Shown here: piece after piece, positions 39,601 to 51,459 of the stretch
Position numbering within the stretch: the first letter of the stretch is position 1
How the letters are laid out: every line of letters starts with the position of its first letter
Origin: Micromussa lordhowensis
Taxonomy: Eukaryota; Cnidaria; Anthozoa; Scleractinia; Lobophylliidae
NCBI GenBank assembly: GCA_964020085.1
Contig: OZ026608.1
Span: forward strand, 20,195,623 to 20,259,622
Direction of reading: 5' to 3'
DNA: 64,000 nucleotides
Made by a program: the position numbers and the translations under genes
The notes under the pieces: model-generated
What the model saw: only the letters and a program-made list of their open reading frames with translations
What the model was told of the DNA's origin: nothing
Databases searched by the model: none

Positions 39601-42600
39601 TGGATGGTCTGTTCAACAGAGTGCAAACAAACCACAAACACCAAAGGAAAAGGAATGTGGTTCAGACGTGAGTAGCCGTGTCTTTGAGAGGAGTGGTGCA
39701 TGACGTCCCAAAAACAGCTGCGGTGGAGACTATAGACCTGGTAGCTAACAAAAGAAAGTATGCAACATTTTGCAGACAATTTTTTTTGTGTGTGGGAATT
39801 TTATCAGTCATACATAAATTCACCAAGAACTGTCAAAACACAAATGGCAACTTTCTGAAAGCCCAGGTATCACCAATGCACTGTATTTGAAAAAACTGAA
39901 AATAAATGTAGTCATAAATTTTTATGCCAGTTTACTATTCATGACCCTGTAGTAGTGAATAACAGCAATATTATGTTCAAATTTGGTGTTTATAGTGGTC
40001 AATGTGCTTAGCTACACCTAGTTAGTTCACAGGCATGCCACTTTTTAAACACAATAGGTGCAAAACTCCCAGCTAGTGCGAGACAGACCAGGTAGCTATT
40101 TACAAGCATGACCAAGGAGTTGAACCAGGGTCTACCAAGAGACAACTCCAGCTTTGTGCTCAGAGCAGGACTTGAACCCACCACCTCCAAATTTCAAGTC
40201 TGGTGCCCTAACCACTGGGCCACGCTGCCTCAAGCTATGAAAATAAGAAAACAAAGATATCGTAATATCACTACTTACAAGTAGAAGTTCCTCTAGTTTG
40301 ACAAGTAGAAATATCAGTATAAAATACCTTGCTGACTTGCTGTAAAATATAACACAGGAACATTGTAGCTGATGCTGTAGATGACATGATACTCAAACTT
40401 GAGAAACTCTGTATTTTCACTTGAATCCAGGTGGCCAGACGTTGCACAATCCTAAAGAAGCCGGAAAAAAAACATAACATGAAAAACAAGACACCCAACA
40501 AGATCATGATTGATCACAGGCATCCCAGGTCAACAGAGGAGCACGCACCTAGGCTTCAAAGAAAATTAACTCATGTATATGACGTTTTGTTTTTAAATGT
40601 GAAGAGATTGTGCATTCTGGCAAGCTGATCAAACTCTGATGACTTCTAATAAGTATACATAACACCACATGAAAACGTAAATGCCAAGACACTGAACCAA
40701 ATTAATCTGATTAAGAACTAGGCTCAATTTCCAGCTGTTTTGTGAGCCTCCATTCCTTGCTCCACACCTCATTGGGAGGAGGATGACAACTGAAACTCCC
40801 AGAACAGCTGGAAATCGAGCCCAATTAAGAACTGGCTACTCCCATTTGCTTTATCTTGGTCAGAACAAAAGTTAATATGGAAACAGAAAGGAACTGCACA
40901 TACATGTATATTTCCCTGAATAATCCTTTACTATTGATTGATAGGCCCAACTATGTACAGCCAAGTAGGTAAGGTGAGGTTAAGTCTGCATATGAGCCAA
41001 GTGGCCCATCCTGCCAGCGCTTTTTCCCGGTTTCTATAGTATGAAGTGATTAGGAATCAACTCCCCCTGAATGGGATGCTAGTCCATCGCAGGGATACCC
41101 CCAGCATTAAATTTGCTGGTACCCATTTATACACCTGGGTGGAGAGAGACACTGTGAAAGTATAATAAAAGTGTCTTGTCCAAGAACACAACACAGTATC
41201 CCCAGACAGGGCTTGAACCCAGACTGCTCAATCATGTCGTGAGTACACTTAATTGAGGCTTGAATTCACCTCCACAAACTATGTGTGGTATAATCCAATA
41301 AATATATCTTACATCATTTTCCTCCACACCCCAGTTTTTATTCTCTGTTGAAGTCACATCTGTCTCTTCTTCACTTGCTTTATGATGACACAGATGAACT
41401 TCGGGTTTGGTTAAGTACTTCACTTCTCTTTTTCCCTTTTAACATAAAAAAACAATGAAATTTTTATAATATTAACCTCCTTAATGAATAGCTAAACCAG
41501 TAAGATAGACGCAAATATCTGTCTGCTGGGCAATTTTTTAGTTTCTAGGTCATGTATCTAATGACAGGTGGAAGAGGCCTGTCTGTATACAAACAGACAA
41601 ATTAGCAATCACAGACATGTTTATCTCTTACAATACTGCTCAAAAGTAATTTACCACCTCCCATCTTGTTTCTTTAGAGACAGGAAACTTGTCTCATGAT
41701 GTCTCACCTTGTTAGACAAGATTCTTGTCTTGAGAGAAGTTCAAGCAGTTGTACTTACAGTTTTTAAACTCCCCTCATCTCCCCAATATGAGGGCCTAAT
41801 ATCTTGCAAGAGGATGGAAACCTACTTTTGAGCAGTACTATAGTTTGTCAAACAAAACACACAAGCAGATAGTTTGGACCAGACAAATTCCAAGTTTGTC
41901 CAGACAGATATTTCTCCAGTTTTAAAAGAGCCACTTGATATGGACTATGATTGAAACATCTGTACGAAGAAACCATCTGTGTATGAAAACAGGTAGCAGA
42001 CAAATAATGCATCTTGTCATTGCTCAAACAAAGGATGATAATTTTCACAGGATAAATCACTATCCAGTGGATACTGGCGCATTTGATCATATTTGCATGT
42101 TAATTTGCGCCTAAGAAATATTAATTATTATTATTATTATTATTAATAGTTTGTTTGGATCATGTGTACTAGGCATCTGTTGGCTAAGTATCAACCAACA
42201 CTATCGGTCGACATGTTGCCCGACTTTGGTTGCCTCTTGACCAATATGCATGTCGCACAATACTCGGTTGGCAGTCGACCAATACTTTACCAACACTCAG
42301 CCGAGACTATGGTCATTTCATCGGCTCTTGTTACTGAGTTCTATCAGGAGCCAATGGCTGTTGATTCTATCTTCTCTACTTAAATGTTAAATAATTTTCT
42401 CTAGCGGACTTTCAAGGGCTAGAGCTTTCATGCCAGCAACAATCATCTATGTCAAAGACTCGGTTTTTTTTTTCAGCTGATGTGTTTTTTTTCCTTGTCA
42501 TCACTGTTACCGGTATATGTACTGTAAACTGGCCATGGTCTAAACCGATGATAAATAAATTAGAATCATAGAAGAGTAGGTGTTTAACAGTCATTGCTTT

Positions 42601-43932
42601 CACTGTCAACTGCTATTGCTTTTTTAATTAAGCGTTTTATTCCTTCCTGCTCAGTGCTTGTTTAGATCTCAAGTTGCAGTAGATATGTATTCGAAATGAC
42701 GGCTGTTTGAGCTGTATCCTCGCTCCATCAACATATGACCATAGGTGATAGAGACTCTTCTTTCGTGTCCCCTGTGGGTGAAGGGAAGGGGCTAGGAGAT
42801 GGCTACCATTTCATTAGAACAACGGTTAACAATACACATAACTCACCGACAGTCGACCAATATGAAGCCGACTGTTGATTGTAATGTAAGGATCGAGGTG
42901 TCAGCCAAGTGTTGACCAACATACTGACCAAATGTCAAGCGAGAGTGTCAACTGACAGTCTACCAACATGTTGACTGACACTCGGCCGAATCTCAGTTGA
43001 CATATTGGCTGATATATCAACCAACACGTTGGTTGACATTTCGACCAATAGTATCATTCGATACTCAACTGACAGAGGCCTCATGTACACATGCATGATC
43101 CATTTGTTTTGTCTATACTATTAGTTATCCGCTTGATAAGATTTATCTGGGGTGGTGTTCAAGGGTGGATAACACTATCCACTGGATAAATCATTATACA
43201 TACATTGGATGGTGTAATTTGCTTTGTCAACACCAATATATTGAATAGTGATTAATTATCCATTAATAGCATCAATGAATGAGCTACTACGAATGCTCTC
43301 ATTGGTCGATAGGTGTCTTTTGATGAGAGTAGGTAAATACAGTTGTGATGTTTTATATTTTTGATAATTATTTTATAAAAGCAATAGAGCACTCTTCCAA
43401 GTTTACATAGCCTCATCTGAACACTTGGAGGGTTAGGAGAATTCTAGTTATGTAAACCCGACTACGTCTCGGGGTTTTTTATAGCATTCTTTGGCGTATA
43501 GCATTCTTTGTCGTGGGAATGCATGACTGCATGGCTCCTTGGCCGGCGCATGGTGTGGAATCTAAAAATCCCTGGCGTATCTTCGGTGTGGAGGTCTGTC
43601 TTTCTGTCTGTATGTCTGTAAGTCTAGTCTGTCTTTCTATCTGCTAGACGTCCTAAATTTTCCAGACTGCAAGGGAATATTTGAAGAATTAAACTTAACC
43701 ATGAAAAGTAATGTCTACAGATGCTAAATACAGCGGGATTAAAACGAGATCTGTAAAGGGTAGGCCTTGTGGTGGAAGCGAAAGCTACGTTCAGGCTAGG
43801 ATTTAGTTTGAGAAAAAACTGTACCTTTGAAATTTCCAAATTCCATGGGTCTCCAACTTTCCTTGCTCTTTCAAGGAAGTCAAGCAGGTCATTTTCGAAT
43901 TCTTCATATGACAAAGTTCCTGTTTTCCACAT
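36672..43932 (-). CDS. ATG10: Ubiquitin-like-conjugating enzyme ATG10
   Basis: E2-like enzyme that takes activated ATG12 from ATG7 and helps conjugate it to ATG5 in autophagosome formation. Six coding exons, minus strand: 43825-43932, 41313-41435, 40328-40451, 38573-38670, 37673-37776, 36672-36753. All junctions are GT-AG with matching phases (0, 0, 1, 0, 2), giving 212 residues (human 220). Family matches: FEYHVIYSISYNVPVLYF, DGKLVSLDEVWDNV, LTQQEHPYLGVPFYQLHPC, and the C-terminal WLSTVGPVVGLNIPVAYS. The catalytic Cys is in HPCHT; it is residue 166 in this model, as in human, with its codon at 37732-37734. The start ATG at 43932 is followed by MWKTGTLSYEEFENDLL. An out-of-frame ATG sits 4 bp upstream. 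The gene is convergent with RPS28 and divergent from SSBP. Confidence 0.95.
39285..39540. mobile_element. 256-bp foldback in ATG10 intron 3
   Basis: Two arms of about 120 bp pair almost completely around a short loop near 39407-39418. Outer ends read GAACACTGGGGGAATTC and its complement. The arms show only a few differences. It lies between ATG10 exons 3 and 4. Clear target duplications were not found. Confidence 0.75.
40001..40235 (-). repeat. tRNA-derived SINE in ATG10 intron 3
   Basis: The minus-strand head reads GCGTGGCCCAGTGGTTAGG (box A-like) and later GTGGGTTCAAGTCC (box B-like) at tRNA spacing. A non-tRNA body follows. It does not fold into an intact tRNA, so I call it a SINE. Confidence 0.6.
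40965..41235 (-). repeat. SINE-like repeat in ATG10 intron 2
   Basis: Shares with the copy at 59896-60172 the body tracts CCCCCAGCATTAAATTTGC, ACCCATTTATACACCTGGG and a CAAGAACACAAC tract before a degraded tRNA-like head. The orientation is given by the tRNA-like end at the high coordinate. Confidence 0.55.
41636..41835. mobile_element. Mariner-like MITE flanked by TA
   Basis: Terminal inverted repeats CTGCTCAAAAGTA and TACTTTTGAGCAG, flanked by TA on each side. It is a 200-bp non-coding element in ATG10 intron 1, which runs from 41436 to 43824. Confidence 0.7.
42157..43112. mobile_element. Element with degenerate GTTGGTCGAC-type palindromic repeats
   Basis: Two zones (about 42170-42320 and 42845-43080) are packed with short variants of GTCGACCAA, CAACATGTTGAC and GTTGGTTGAC. 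Roughly inverted ends (GGATCATGTGTACTAGGC and its complement-like partner ending near 43112) suggest one element. It has no coding frame and lies in ATG10 intron 1. Confidence 0.5.
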
Positions 43933-46900
43933 GCATAAAATACCCCTGTCTTCCAAGATGTCCGACGACCAACTCCGACAAACTACGATATGTGACGGGC
44001 GTTCCGTAAGGAACTGGTAATGACTTCACTTTTTACGTGTAGGGTAGGGAGGGTGACAAAGAGATCTTTTTTGGGGGGGGGGTGGTGGGGAGGGGTTACG
44101 TCTTGTTAAAGAAGCTTTTGAGCTTGTGTTTAACATAGTTTGTGCTTTGGGGCGTGAAAATATTGTTTGTTTTACACTCTTTCACTTTTGTGGGGGAGGG
44201 TCAAAAATTCCAAACACGTCATCATTACCCCAGCGCCTCCTCCATGTTTACTCGTGGTTAATGGTCTGTGTGTCCGGCTAATTGAACGCGTGTGCGCAAT
44301 ACAGAATCGGGCTCCTATATATAAAACACGTAATATGTATATTATCTGTGCCGCTGCACCCATTTTAAGGTAATCACATGGCTATTTTGCTATTTTGAAA
44401 ACATTCCTTCAAAAAACAGCCAAATTTCGCCTGCATTCAGAGAACGAATGATTTCGAAGGAAATCGTGTTGAAACATTGCCGACTTTTTGCTCGGTAAGC
44501 CATTCAAATGCATTCACTGATATGCACCTGCCAATATCAAGCAAGGTGTTTCTCAATATGTACATGATGCTAAAAATAGCAAAGAGTTTTCGTGTTTGTT
44601 CCAGTCGATCGAGAGACAATATTTTTTCGATAGAGAGAAATCTGTGTCCGCGCGTCTTACTTTGGCCTTTGTTGTTGCTCTTTTCCTGAGCATGTTTTCG
44701 TTGTGTACGGAATATCTTTTTGTTCGGTTGACAGAACCTGGAAAATCCTTAAGTACCGCTTTTGAAAAGAAGTAACCATTGTGTTGGTTCGCGGTCTTGA
44801 AAATAAAACAATAGCCAGTCGACGTCAGGAAAGTGAAAAAGTATTTGAAAAATATAGAATGGACAGCTATTATGAGAGAACGTTCTGACTCTTTTTATGC
44901 CTTGATCTTGGCGGATTTCTAAACCCATGACCTTTCGAAGGACGAAAGGGAAGTGACGTCACGAGGAAGGCGGTGCTTGCATTGTTTCAGGCAGGCATTA
45001 ACTGACAAGCCTTTTGTCCTTGTCGTTATTGAACTACCATCTGCCGTCCAAACAATGCCAGAGTTTCTACGCCGATATGGAAAACAGCTCCACCACACAT
45101 GAAATTTTAATTTTTGTCGCGGCAGCGACGTAAACTCGAGAGAAGTCTGGCGTATATTTTTCGTGTTGTTTTGAGACTTCTTTTGTATATGATCGTTAAA
45201 CCAAAACACGTGAGGCGATTGCGGTACTGTAAATATAAGCGATGTACAGTTAAACAACACAACCGTGTTGTGCAGCGTGCGTGAGGTCCCCTCGCTTTAA
45301 GCGATAAAATCTGAGAAAAGACAAACTCACTGACGGGAACGAGGCGATCCGCAGCTGCTTTTCATCGTATACACGACGAACTTGTTTCGTCAAAAGTGGA
45401 ATAGCCCGCATTATGTAATATGTAATTTTTTAAATCCCAAATAAAGAATTTTAAAACTTGTATATTCCGTCGCGCATCAATGATCTTTTAGATTTCATGA
45501 AATACAGTGTTTTGGCCTCGTTCCAGTCAATCCATAGTCGAGTCACTTTGAATAAATCGAATTTTATTTTGCTCCCTTGGGAATACAAGCGAACTTGCTC
45601 GCGCGCGCGACTGCGAACAAAACCATTTATCTTATTTGAGGGTCTTGAAATTCACCCCAGTTTTTTTTTTCAAACCAAGTCCAGGCTAAGGGTATTAGTT
45701 TTAAAAATACGATTCTTAAAAAGAGTTAAGCTGTGCGTAATATACAAAAAATCCGACGAAACGTAAACTTCAGTTTTTCGAGCCTTGTGTGATCTTTGGA
45801 AGTACAGGAGTGGAACTGAACTTGGAGGGCTGGAAAGTGGAACAGTAGAGAATCTGCAATAAGTTGAGTAAAGAAAGCTTAGATCTGTTTATTTCGTAGA
45901 TTCTCCCTGATAGTAACTTGTGCGCATTATTTATCTGATCAGGTTTGGAAGGTAAATAGTATATAGTACTGAGAAACTAAAGCTGTGTCTATCAGTTTTG
46001 CATGTGTTTCTTAGACGCGACAAAGTGCCTGCATAGAAACTCCAACAAAACACTGAGAACTGTATTCTTAATCCCCAAAATCTCCCTTGCTACTTATACT
46101 TGATCACTAAAATCTCTCGCATAAGTGAAAAATTTAGAACTCAAATTCATCTTAAATTATATGACGACACATGTCGATTTCTTTAGGGAGATGTTTGCAA
46201 TCACAACGCATTGGAAGGAGCTGAACGCGTGCAGCGGCAGTCGCTCTCTGAAAATTGGAAATGCTGTTAAGCATCTATTTAAAGTTAACTGTTTATACCT
46301 GTTTTACTACAACCATAATACTTCACCATTTTCGCAGGCTATAGAAATATGAAAAGGCACTAAAATAAGTAAATTTTATTTCATTTTAGTAGCGTGAAGA
46401 CCAAATAATAAAACGGCTGCGTCGAAGACTGTGGGTTCACCGTGCAACAGTACGAGCATGCAAGAGAAAATGAGGGTGTATCTTATCAGATTATTCGCTC
46501 TAGATTTCTAAAAGATTGTAGTTGATTCAGTCTTCAACCTTATCTTACTCTTTATGTTTTTTAGACTGTAAACTGTAGAAGTCAGTAACAGCGAATAATC
46601 CAATTGTTTTTAGAATTCTAATATGATTTCTAATTATTTCTTCGGTGTAGTACTGCCCGGGAGTGGGGAGGGGGGGAGAACTCCAATATACAGAAGTACC
46701 TCTTAGGGTGCTATGCGTCAAAAGGTCCACAGCGGAAGCTTTTTCGATACCTTTTAGGGTATTGAGCAGAAAAAAATATGTGTGGTGTCAAAATTTCAGA
46801 CGAGCATCCCCGTCCTGTTCATATGGTAATCGCCCCCCCCCCCCCCTGGGGAATACTGATCGCGTATGCTTTAGCGAAATCGCACGCGCAGACTTGTAGC

Positions 46901-47487
46901 ACCTCTTTAATCCAAAATTTAACAATCTGTTTCGGTGAAATCTTAAAGTTGAGTTACGGTAGATGTCCATCCCAGTTCTAGACTTCGATCGAAATACCAA
47001 GCTATATTTCTTAATTTTCCTCTGGAACTTTGGAGAAACAAAAAAAAGCTTCGCCATTTTGTGGAGCTCGGCCACGATCTGCTGCTGTATGCTTATTGTC
47101 ATCTAGACTGCGAGCTGGACATTTCTCATCAGCATCGGCTGATAGTAGTTGGCGCAAATCCCCGGGACCCAGCTATCAGCTTGGGTACAATGATCAAACA
47201 AAGAATATCGCCCAATCATTCCACGCCATTTTGCTATAACGGTCTAACGGCCTAAATTGGCGGGAATGCGCCAAAACCAAGGTACTCTCCGAGTGCAATA
47301 ATAGGTTCTGGTTAAACACTTTGCTCTCACGAAAGGCTCTTACCCCTGGGGTAATCCTAGAAAAATTGGATGGGAATGTGCGGCCCGCCTCCCAAAACCC
47401 TTTATACCCTAGGCCAAAATCTTCCTTTTCCCTATCCTTTTTATTGCCTGATATTAAATGTAAAGAGAAACGCGGAAAAAAATCCGA

Positions 47488-47565
47488 GTCCCAGATGGAA
47501 ATTGAACCCACGACCCTCCATGATCTAATCGGATGCTCTAACCACTGAGCTACTGGAGACCCTAT
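47488..47565 (-). repeat. tRNA-like SINE head
   Basis: On the minus strand, AGTAGCTCAGTGGTTAGAG (box A) and GTGGGTTCAATTTCC (box B) sit at tRNA spacing, followed by a CTCGGATTTTTTTCC-type tail. A related partial copy in the opposite orientation is at 48565-48640. Confidence 0.65.
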
Positions 47566-47674
47566 GGTGAGCAAGGATCAATTTGTGGGTCTCGACTGGA
47601 ACCGCATCGCGCGGCTACACAGCCAAGTAATGACCAGCACATGGGAAACTCACTAACAGCATCGAGCTGTCACA

Positions 47675-48090
47675 TTAAGGCGAGACTAAACCTGAATTTA
47701 GGTGAAAGTTTGGTAAGTTTATAGAGAGGGTGAAAGGGAAAAAAAGGGTTTTGGAACACCACCAGACAGTTGCCCGACCCCACGATGGCACCTAGGTTGT
47801 TAGGCAACTGTTTGGAGTGTATGTACCAATTATTAATTTCAAACTCTAATTTTAAAACAACAACAAATCTTCCAAATTTCCTATTTCCATCAATTTTACT
47901 AATCCTTTGAGAAAAACTATTTCTCTCCAAATATACCTAAAAATCACCAAAAAATTCACAAAACAACCCAAAACATAGATATGTGGGATGAGCATAGAGA
48001 TTCTTGATTGCTTGAAACGTAAGCGAGATATTGGCATTAAAAACATAATACCCAGCCAAAATACGGCTTTTAGGTTTAGTCCCGCCTTAA
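47675..48090. mobile_element. MITE with TTAA target duplication, copy 2
   Basis: TTAA at 47675-47678 and 48087-48090 bounds GGCGAGACTAAACC and its inverted partner GGTTTAGTCCCGCC. Internal similarity to 348-767 and to the next copy is clear around CACCAGACAGTTGCC. Confidence 0.75.
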
Positions 48091-48502
48091 GGTGGGGGTT
48101 TACCTGAATTAAAGTGAAATTTGAGGAAGTTTAAAGAGAGATTGAAAGGGGGAGAAAAGGTTATGGAACACCACCAGACAGTTGCCCGACCCCACAATGG
48201 CACTCGGGTTGTTAGGCAACTGTTTGGTGTGTATCTATCAATTTTTAACTTCAAACTCTAATTTTAAAACAACACCAAATCTTCAAAATTTCCTATTTCC
48301 ATAAATTTTACTAATCCTTTGAGAAAAACTATCTGTCTCCAAATAAACCTAAAAATCACCAAAAAATTTACAAAACGGCGCAAAACATAGATGTGTGTAA
48401 TGAGTGAACAGATTCTTGATTGCTTGAAACGTAAACGAGATATTTGCATTAAGAACATAATACCAAGCCAAAATACGGCTTTCAGGTGGACCCCCGCCTT
48501 AA
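48087..48502. mobile_element. MITE with TTAA target duplication, copy 3
   Basis: Abuts copy 2 and shares its TTAA (48087-48090). It ends at TTAA 48499-48502. Ends are GGTGGGGGTTTACC and GGTGGACCCCCGCC. The two neighbours are similar over their whole length, so they are either two insertions of the same family into one TTAA or a tandem duplication. Confidence 0.75.
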
Positions 48503-49051
48503 GGCATATCAAGATGTAGCTAACCAAAGTGAGTATATTAAAGACGAAACAACAACAACATGTTATGGTTAGAGCATCCGACTAGATCACAGAGGGTAGG
48601 GGGTTCAAATCCCATCTGGAACTCGGATTTTTTCCGGGTTTACGTTTCTCCTTACATTTTATGTCATATTGTTGCTGTTTCGTCTTTAATATATTTATGA
48701 CCTCACCAAAAAACGAGCGTTTTCTTAAGCATACCCGATTCAAGACAAGAGTGCAAAAACTGATACCCTGTTTGAGAACAAAATTGCCAAAATCGATACC
48801 CTATATCTGGCCAAAACGGCTAAAAATCCCTATACCCTTTTGGGGCCACACATACCTATATAGCCCATATAAGGGAGTGCCCGCTTCCCTTCCCAGAAGG
48901 CTATTAACGCTGGAAACGTCTGCTTCTCTAACTCGCTACAACAACAGCAACAACTTTATTCGCTCTTGTACTTTACGGCGACGACAGTTAATGTACCTTG
49001 ATTAACTTCAAGTTAATAAAAAGCTTAACGTCTCACTTGCTGGCTATAGCC

Positions 49052-49215
49052 TGTCCTAGGCTCTCTGGCAGTGGTGACGATCAAAAAAGCGGGCGGGCGA
49101 CTAGCGGGGTCTGGTAGAGATCGGATCCCGCTCGTCACTGATCCCGCTCCTCGCTGATCCCGCTTGTCGCCCGCGTGCTTTTTCGATAGTCTCCACTGAC
49201 CGAGAGCCTGGAACA
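49052..49215. mobile_element. Small foldback repeat
   Basis: CCTAGGCTCTCTGGCAGTGG near the left end is mirrored by CCACTGACCGAGAGCCTGG at the right end. The GC-rich centre has several GATCCCGCT units. It is noncoding. Confidence 0.55.
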
Positions 49216-51459
49216 GCCGGGCTAGCTCGCTGATGCTGCAGCCCAACAGTTTCTTTAAAAACTAATACCTCAGCTCGGCCACTCTGGTTGCACTTTTTCC
49301 GATAGCTAGAAAGCTACTACCTTATGCTTTCACTGATAGACTCCGATCAATTCCACAGCGGTTGACAGACCAAAAATTGAAAATTGATGTACGTGTTATC
49401 AGAGAAGTGACCAGCTCCCAAGTTCCATTATGTCGAATTCTTCGCCTCGGTGTGTGCGCGCTTCGAGACACTGCCAAGCCAGTACATCCACAGCATTGTG
49501 CGCAATGAGATTTAAAGGTTGACACACACGAGACTCAGCTTCCAACAAGAACCGGAGGGAAGTTGCTCCTTCTGTGCCGTACCCATTTTTCGAATTTCTA
49601 GTCGCAGTGGTCAACATTTGGATCCTGCTGCGACTTGGTCCACGAATTTGAACTGGATTGAATTGAAGGGACTAAGGGTTATATAGTGGAAAATGAAATG
49701 TAACAAGAAACTATGGCTCTACGGGTTCCTTCCCTTTGCCATCTCTAGCTATAACTTAAGACACTTTCCAGGACGAATAACAGAATATTTCTCATAACTG
49801 GCTGAGAGTCACGATGCGGACCACACACAAACAGAGCATTTTTATCTTCCCATCTAAGCAGATCAGTAAAACTCTTAAGTGGACACTTGACAATTCAGTT
49901 AGAAAAATAGTTTCCCGGGCTGTCCACTTGTGTAAACAGTCTTGCATCGTCATATACTGTTTTCGAGTTTCGTTGCTTTTTTCGGAGAATGACCATGACT
50001 AGCAAAGGTGATTGGTTTCAGATAACTCTTAAAGAGTTCCTACCTAATAACGCACTCCGCGTGATGTCCCAAGAAATGCGAGTTCAAACCCGGAAGCGAA
50101 GTGATCTGATATTTGATCGGTGCAAGGTCTGATGTTTAGGAATTATGAATTTTTTTTGCAGTCACTAACTTTGAACCTAAAATTACATTTTTAGATCAGT
50201 TTTATGGTAAGTATTGCACGGGGATAGTGAAGTTTCACGGAATGCAAAGGCCAGCCGGAACATTGTCTTAAATGTATCACGTTGTGCCAGCCCAGTCGCA
50301 GATCCAGGATTTTGAAATGGGGGGTGAATTTTTGTAATTTTTGAAATGGGGGGTGGAATTTTGTAATAATGTGTAATAGAACCAAAGCCTGGTTGCGGTG
50401 AGAAGGGGGCTCAGGAAGAAGGGGGCTCAGAAAAAAAAGGGGGGGGGGGGTGAAAATTCACCCATTTCGCCTCCCCTGGATCCGCGCTTGCAGCCTTGCA
50501 GTAGTCTTTGACTTCTCGTCGTTTTATCTTAGCTTTCTTCGAAATTGAGTTCTTAGCCTGTCTTTTCCTTCGTATATTTAGTGGAAGAGCACTCATTTAT
50601 GGAGAAACCAATGACGGAGTTCCCTATAATGATTCTGATTGGCTTGTACCTGCGCGCGAAAATTTCAAAACCGCAGGTCTACGTCAACAGTATGGTATTT
50701 TTCGGGCCCAGTCTCAGACGTGTCTCGAGGACGTTGTGTGTGAGAAAAAAGACTGTTCATCTTTCAGACGCAACTTTCTCTCGACGGAAATTAGGAGGAA
50801 TCGAACCTCATGTAGGTTCCCACGCACATGGTATACAAAAATCGAAAATAATTAAAACGCCCCCAAAAAACTTATTTTTTGGACAAAAATAACCAATTAT
50901 TTTACCACATATCAGTCGCGCCGTGGGCTGTTTGGTCATCATTTTACAGTTTATCAAAGTCAAAACTTCAAGCACACAAACAACTAGAGCCCGTGTACGC
51001 AACAATTCTAATTATGTCATAACAAAGTCAAATGTAGAGAAAACCTTAACATTTAAAAGTGCTTATTACAAGATTTATATGCGAATTTCACTTTACGTCT
51101 TCCCAAACTGTGATCGAGTACACTTTTCTACGTTTTATTTTTTCTTCAAAAATAACACATATAGATAGAGGGATAATTGTATTGAGTATAAGGCGTATAA
51201 GTCTATCGTGCAACCAGTCACAAATCACATGTTGCGTTTTGAGTTTTTTAAAGTTCATGCTTGGAGTCCAATGTTTATAGTCCGGGCGTCCAGTCCAAAG
51301 TTAAGTTTTACTCCTAACCCAGAGGTCCCGTCCGTCGACCAATCACTGCCAATCCACTAATGGTTTCCATAGTTACGGGCGCTAGGCCCCGGTCTGTGAC
51401 GCGGACCCCACAAGGCATGACGAACTCAAGTGACACATCTTTGACAGGGCTAGCACAGC

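Larger units (their letters stand above)
43933..51459. other. Intergenic region between ATG10 and SSBP
   Basis: About 7.5 kb between two divergent starts. I recognise no exon. It holds two TTAA MITEs (47675-48502), tRNA-like SINE pieces (near 47488-47565 and 48565-48640), a foldback at 49052-49215, and poly-C/G-rich repeats near 46650-46860 and 50297-50490. The part next to 51460 presumably includes the SSBP promoter and 5' UTR. Confidence 0.6.

Noticed and set aside
40160..40235. Functional tRNA gene
   Set aside because: Box A and box B-like tracts are present, but the acceptor stem does not pair and a SINE body follows.
45458..45766. 102-codon plus-strand frame between ATG10 and SSBP
   Set aside because: No recognisable motif, odd composition and no splice or promoter context; probably chance.
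47194..47574. Minus-strand open frame starting MLTIGSPVAQWLEH
   Set aside because: Its first part is a translation of the tRNA-like SINE head at 47488-47565, a common false protein.
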